Positions 60,657 through 62,759 of a DNA stretch of 62,759 nucleotides are shown piece after piece. Origin of the DNA: an uncultured Lachnospiraceae bacterium (lineage in GTDB: Bacteria; Bacillota; Clostridia; Lachnospirales; Lachnospiraceae); assembly GCA_910586315.1 (NCBI GenBank), contig CAJUIP010000022.1, positions 1 through 62,759 on the forward strand, given 5' to 3'. The position numbers and the translations under genes are program-made. The notes beneath the pieces are model-generated. The model did not search any database, was not told the origin of the DNA, and saw nothing but the letters and a program-made list of their open reading frames with translations. How positions within the stretch are numbered: position 1 is the stretch's first letter; each line of letters begins with the position of its first letter.

Positions 60657-60836
60657 CTATGGAAGAATTTTTTGCGTTGGCGCAAGAGGATAGTAGAGGA
60701 AAAAAGGGATAAAACAGCAAAAATATTTTATAGTGTTTTCTGGTGATTCCAGGTAGGATGGTTCATTCTCCAAAGCAAATTTTGAAACTTAACAGAGCAA
60801 TTTGTTTGATTTTTTAATTTGATTTGGAGGATTATT
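60657..60836. other. AT-rich interval after the repeat array
   Basis: No gene seen. TTGCG-TTGG-CGCAA (about 60671-60684) is a short inverted repeat, and the sequence then becomes strongly AT-rich up to the TTTGGAGG ribosome site of the next gene. If the array is an origin, this AT-rich stretch would be the natural unwinding zone; that is inference. Confidence 0.35.
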
Positions 60837-61391
60837 ATGGGTAAGAGTGGAGTTATTACGGAGAAGAGCAAAGAAAATAAAGCGTATCATAATGTGATTG
60901 TGCTGTTTAAGATTTATCGTTCAGTTTCCTGGCGTATGCAGGTACAGATCGGGCAGGTGAAGCACCGTTTTCGGAAAGAGTATGGAACGGATGTGGACAG
61001 CTTTCTGGAATCTATTTATCAGGCAGGAATGGACTTGAATGATGATGAGGCGAATATTAAGCCAAGGGTGGAAGCGATCAGCAGCTCCAATAAGTTTTTG
61101 AAACTGATTGATGAATCAGTGGAACTGATGAGATTGTATCATCCCCAGGGAGAGAGGTATTACTGGGTTTTGTATTATACCTATATGACACCGCACCAGC
61201 TGAGTAATATTTCGGAGATTATGGAGAAACTGGAGCCACATTTGTCTCAGGGAGTAGGGATTAACCGGAGTACTTATTTCCGGTGGAGGGATAGCGCTCT
61301 GAAGGCAGTGGAGGGGATTTTATGGGGGTATGAGGAGGAAAGCAGGAGACTGTTGGAGCATTACCGGGATACGTGGAGGGAAGATATTTAG
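60837..61391 (+). CDS. Hypothetical phage-like regulator
   Basis: This 184-residue soluble helical protein has an N-terminal half with RSVSWRMQVQIGQVKHRFRK (about residues 27-46). The C-terminal part GINRSTYFRWRDSALKAVEG (about 136-155) resembles the sigma-region-4/ArpU-like DNA-binding helix of phage late regulators. I do not recognise a named family with confidence. The ATG at 60837 follows TTTGGAGG. It lies between the repeat array and the integrase, so replication or regulatory roles for the element are possible. Confidence 0.6.
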   Translation: MGKSGVITEKSKENKAYHNVIVLFKIYRSVSWRMQVQIGQVKHRFRKEYGTDVDSFLESIYQAGMDLNDDEANIKPRVEAISSSNKFLKLIDESVELMRLYHPQGERYYWVLYYTYMTPHQLSNISEIMEKLEPHLSQGVGINRSTYFRWRDSALKAVEGILWGYEEESRRLLEHYRDTWREDI

Positions 61392-61628
61392 TAGGAGGAA
61401 GTAAAGGTTTATTATATGGAATCATAATTAGCAAAATTAGGTAAAAACATTGGTATTTAGATACCATTCAGGGGAGATTAAAGTAATGCTTGCTTTCATC
61501 TCCCTTTATGTTTTAGTGTTCAGATGATGGTAGGGGGATAGAGAACACTGGCCCATTGACTTGTAGGATTTCATTTAGAATTATTTTGTCATATAATAGA
61601 AGGAATTTCTATGAGGAGGGTGATTACC
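61392..61628. other. Interval with hairpin before the integrase
   Basis: GGGAGAT (61472-61478) pairs with ATCTCCC (61498-61504), with an inner AAG/CTT, followed by TTTATGTTTTAG: a probable terminator for the upstream gene. TATAAT at about 61592-61597 is the best -10 for the integrase, with a poor -35. Confidence 0.5.
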
Positions 61629-62543
61629 ATGAATATGATAAAAGAATTGGAACAGTATTTGGAATTTTGCAAATATCGTAAGGAATTGAATAGAAACACA
61701 TTAAAGGCTTATAGGATTGATTTGGAGCAATATTTATCTTTTATTAAGAAAGATTTCCTTTTAAAAGCAAGAATTGAGGAATATATAACAGAATTGCATA
61801 AAAAGTATAAACAAAAGACGGTAAAAAGAAAAATTGCCAGTATTAAGGCATTTTATAGATATCTTGAAGAAGAAGAACGATTGGAAGGCAGTAATCCGTT
61901 TACCAAGATCAGGGTAAAGTTTAAGGAGGCAGAGAGTTTACCCCGGATTATTCCCAGAAATGACATTGAAAGGCTGTTAAATTATATGTATGACGTTATG
62001 AAGCAGTCGGGGCAGGAGGCAACTATTTATCGGGATTTATCTGTCATAGAAATGTTTTTTGCAACCGGAGCCAGGGTGTATGAAATTTCCAATTTGAAAA
62101 TACAAGATATTGATCTGGATAATGGTATTATTAAATTATTTGGCAAAGGCAGTAAAGAACGGTACGTGCAGATTGGGAGTCCGGAAGTCTTGGAGGTGGT
62201 GAAAGAATATTATAGGCTGAATCAGCAGGAAATAGATAAAAGCGGGTTTTTCTTTGTAAATCGGCAGGGAAAACGTTTTTCTGAACAGTCAATTCGGCGC
62301 ATGATTCGGAAATATTCATGTCAGGCAGGTATTTCTATTCATATTACGCCCCATATGTTCCGCCATTCTGTTGCAACATATCTGCTGGAGGAGGGCGTTG
62401 ATATCATGTATATACAGAAGATTTTAGGTCATAGCTCCATAAAGACGACACAAATCTATTTGCATATAGCCTCTAAAAAGCAGATGGAGATTTTAAAAGA
62501 GAGGCATCCAAGGAATCAAATGAGGATTCAACGAGCGGCATAG
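61629..62543 (+). CDS. Tyrosine recombinase (XerC/D-like integrase)
   Basis: This 304-residue site-specific recombinase has an N-terminal SAM-like core-binding domain (about 1-90, with RNTLKAYRIDLEQYLSF) and a catalytic domain with all residues visible. The first Arg is in ATGARVYEI, then K in GKGSKERY, H-x-x-R in TPHMFRHS, H in LGHSS and the nucleophile Tyr in TTQIYLHI. ATG 61629 is about eight bases after GAGGAGGG; the frame opens six codons earlier. It is probably the integrase or resolvase of the surrounding element rather than host XerC/D, given its neighbours. Confidence 0.9.
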   Translation: MNMIKELEQYLEFCKYRKELNRNTLKAYRIDLEQYLSFIKKDFLLKARIEEYITELHKKYKQKTVKRKIASIKAFYRYLEEEERLEGSNPFTKIRVKFKEAESLPRIIPRNDIERLLNYMYDVMKQSGQEATIYRDLSVIEMFFATGARVYEISNLKIQDIDLDNGIIKLFGKGSKERYVQIGSPEVLEVVKEYYRLNQQEIDKSGFFFVNRQGKRFSEQSIRRMIRKYSCQAGISIHITPHMFRHSVATYLLEEGVDIMYIQKILGHSSIKTTQIYLHIASKKQMEILKERHPRNQMRIQRAA

Positions 62544-62759
62544 AGGAGAATGGTATAGAATTAGGGAGAGGCTGGCTCCAAATTAAGGGGGTGGTCTGAT
62601 TGTGGTAGAGAAGTTTATAAAAATTGGTAGAATATGGAAAAAAGGGCTTCACCATTTGAGGGAAATGGGGTATAATAAGTAAAAATATATGGAAATTTGT
62701 TGAGGATAATACATAGTTATCCGACATATTGCTATAAAAGATGATTGAGGTTTCGCAGA
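62544..62759. other. Window end: no gene recognised
   Basis: No convincing gene in the last 216 bp. GGATAA/TTATCC (62704-62722) is a perfect inverted repeat with a 7-nt centre, possibly an operator or recombination site for the adjacent integrase. Confidence 0.3.

Overview
The window is low-to-moderate GC Firmicutes DNA. It most resembles a Lachnospiraceae gut clostridium of the [Clostridium] symbiosum type. The pointers are a complete 2-hydroxyglutarate pathway cluster for glutamate fermentation with a long Ala/Pro linker in the biotin carrier, CodY, SigK, a LexA box of the Bacillus/Clostridium type, and many Ala/Thr-rich lipoprotein linkers. The species name is an inference; nothing was searched.

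Layout. 1-9841: one nine-gene operon, gcdD-gcdC-gcdB-gctA-gctB-gcdA-hgdC-hgdA-hgdB, encodes glutaconate CoA-transferase, 2-hydroxyglutaryl-CoA dehydratase with its activator, and the Na+-pumping biotin glutaconyl-CoA decarboxylase. It has a near-consensus promoter, stem-loops at four gene boundaries, an internal promoter before hgdC and a terminator after hgdB. 10.2-18.1 kb: a macromolecular-synthesis block (dgt, dnaG, rpoD, trmK, Nif3-like, nucleoside kinase) is followed by RNase P RNA. 18.1-30.2 kb: a TPR lipoprotein, a leftward pyrB-pyrI-TauE operon, a MacB-type ABC system with a secreted CARDB-like protein, an iron alcohol dehydrogenase and a pepD peptidase bracketed by MITE ends. 30.2-38.8 kb: a small leftward coiled-coil protein and two ABC importers (RbsA-like with a DUF3798-type binding protein; nitrate/taurine-like). 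38.9-45.1 kb: sigK followed by an unstable stretch in which the sigK 3' end recurs twice more, with a decayed and an intact AAA-ATPase/nuclease gene and a MarR/kinase-like/MATE operon between copies. 45.4-58 kb: an SOS-type radical SAM pair, an alpha/beta hydrolase, comM-dprA-topA, codY, a GNAT gene and rpsB-tsf. 58-62.8 kb: the left part of a plasmid- or ICE-like module with a DUF6075-like gene, a frameshifted parA, parB, a ten-unit palindromic repeat array, a phage-like regulator and a tyrosine recombinase. It runs off the window.

The first operon turns glutamate-derived 2-hydroxyglutarate into crotonyl-CoA and a sodium gradient. CodY, encoded later, would link branched-chain amino acid/GTP status to gene expression; a good CodY-box match lies upstream of dgt-dnaG-rpoD and a weaker one upstream of codY itself. 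The most unusual features are the inverted-repeat element family that brackets pepD, the repeated sigK 3' ends, the repeat array after parB, and the LexA-box promoter on the radical SAM pair.
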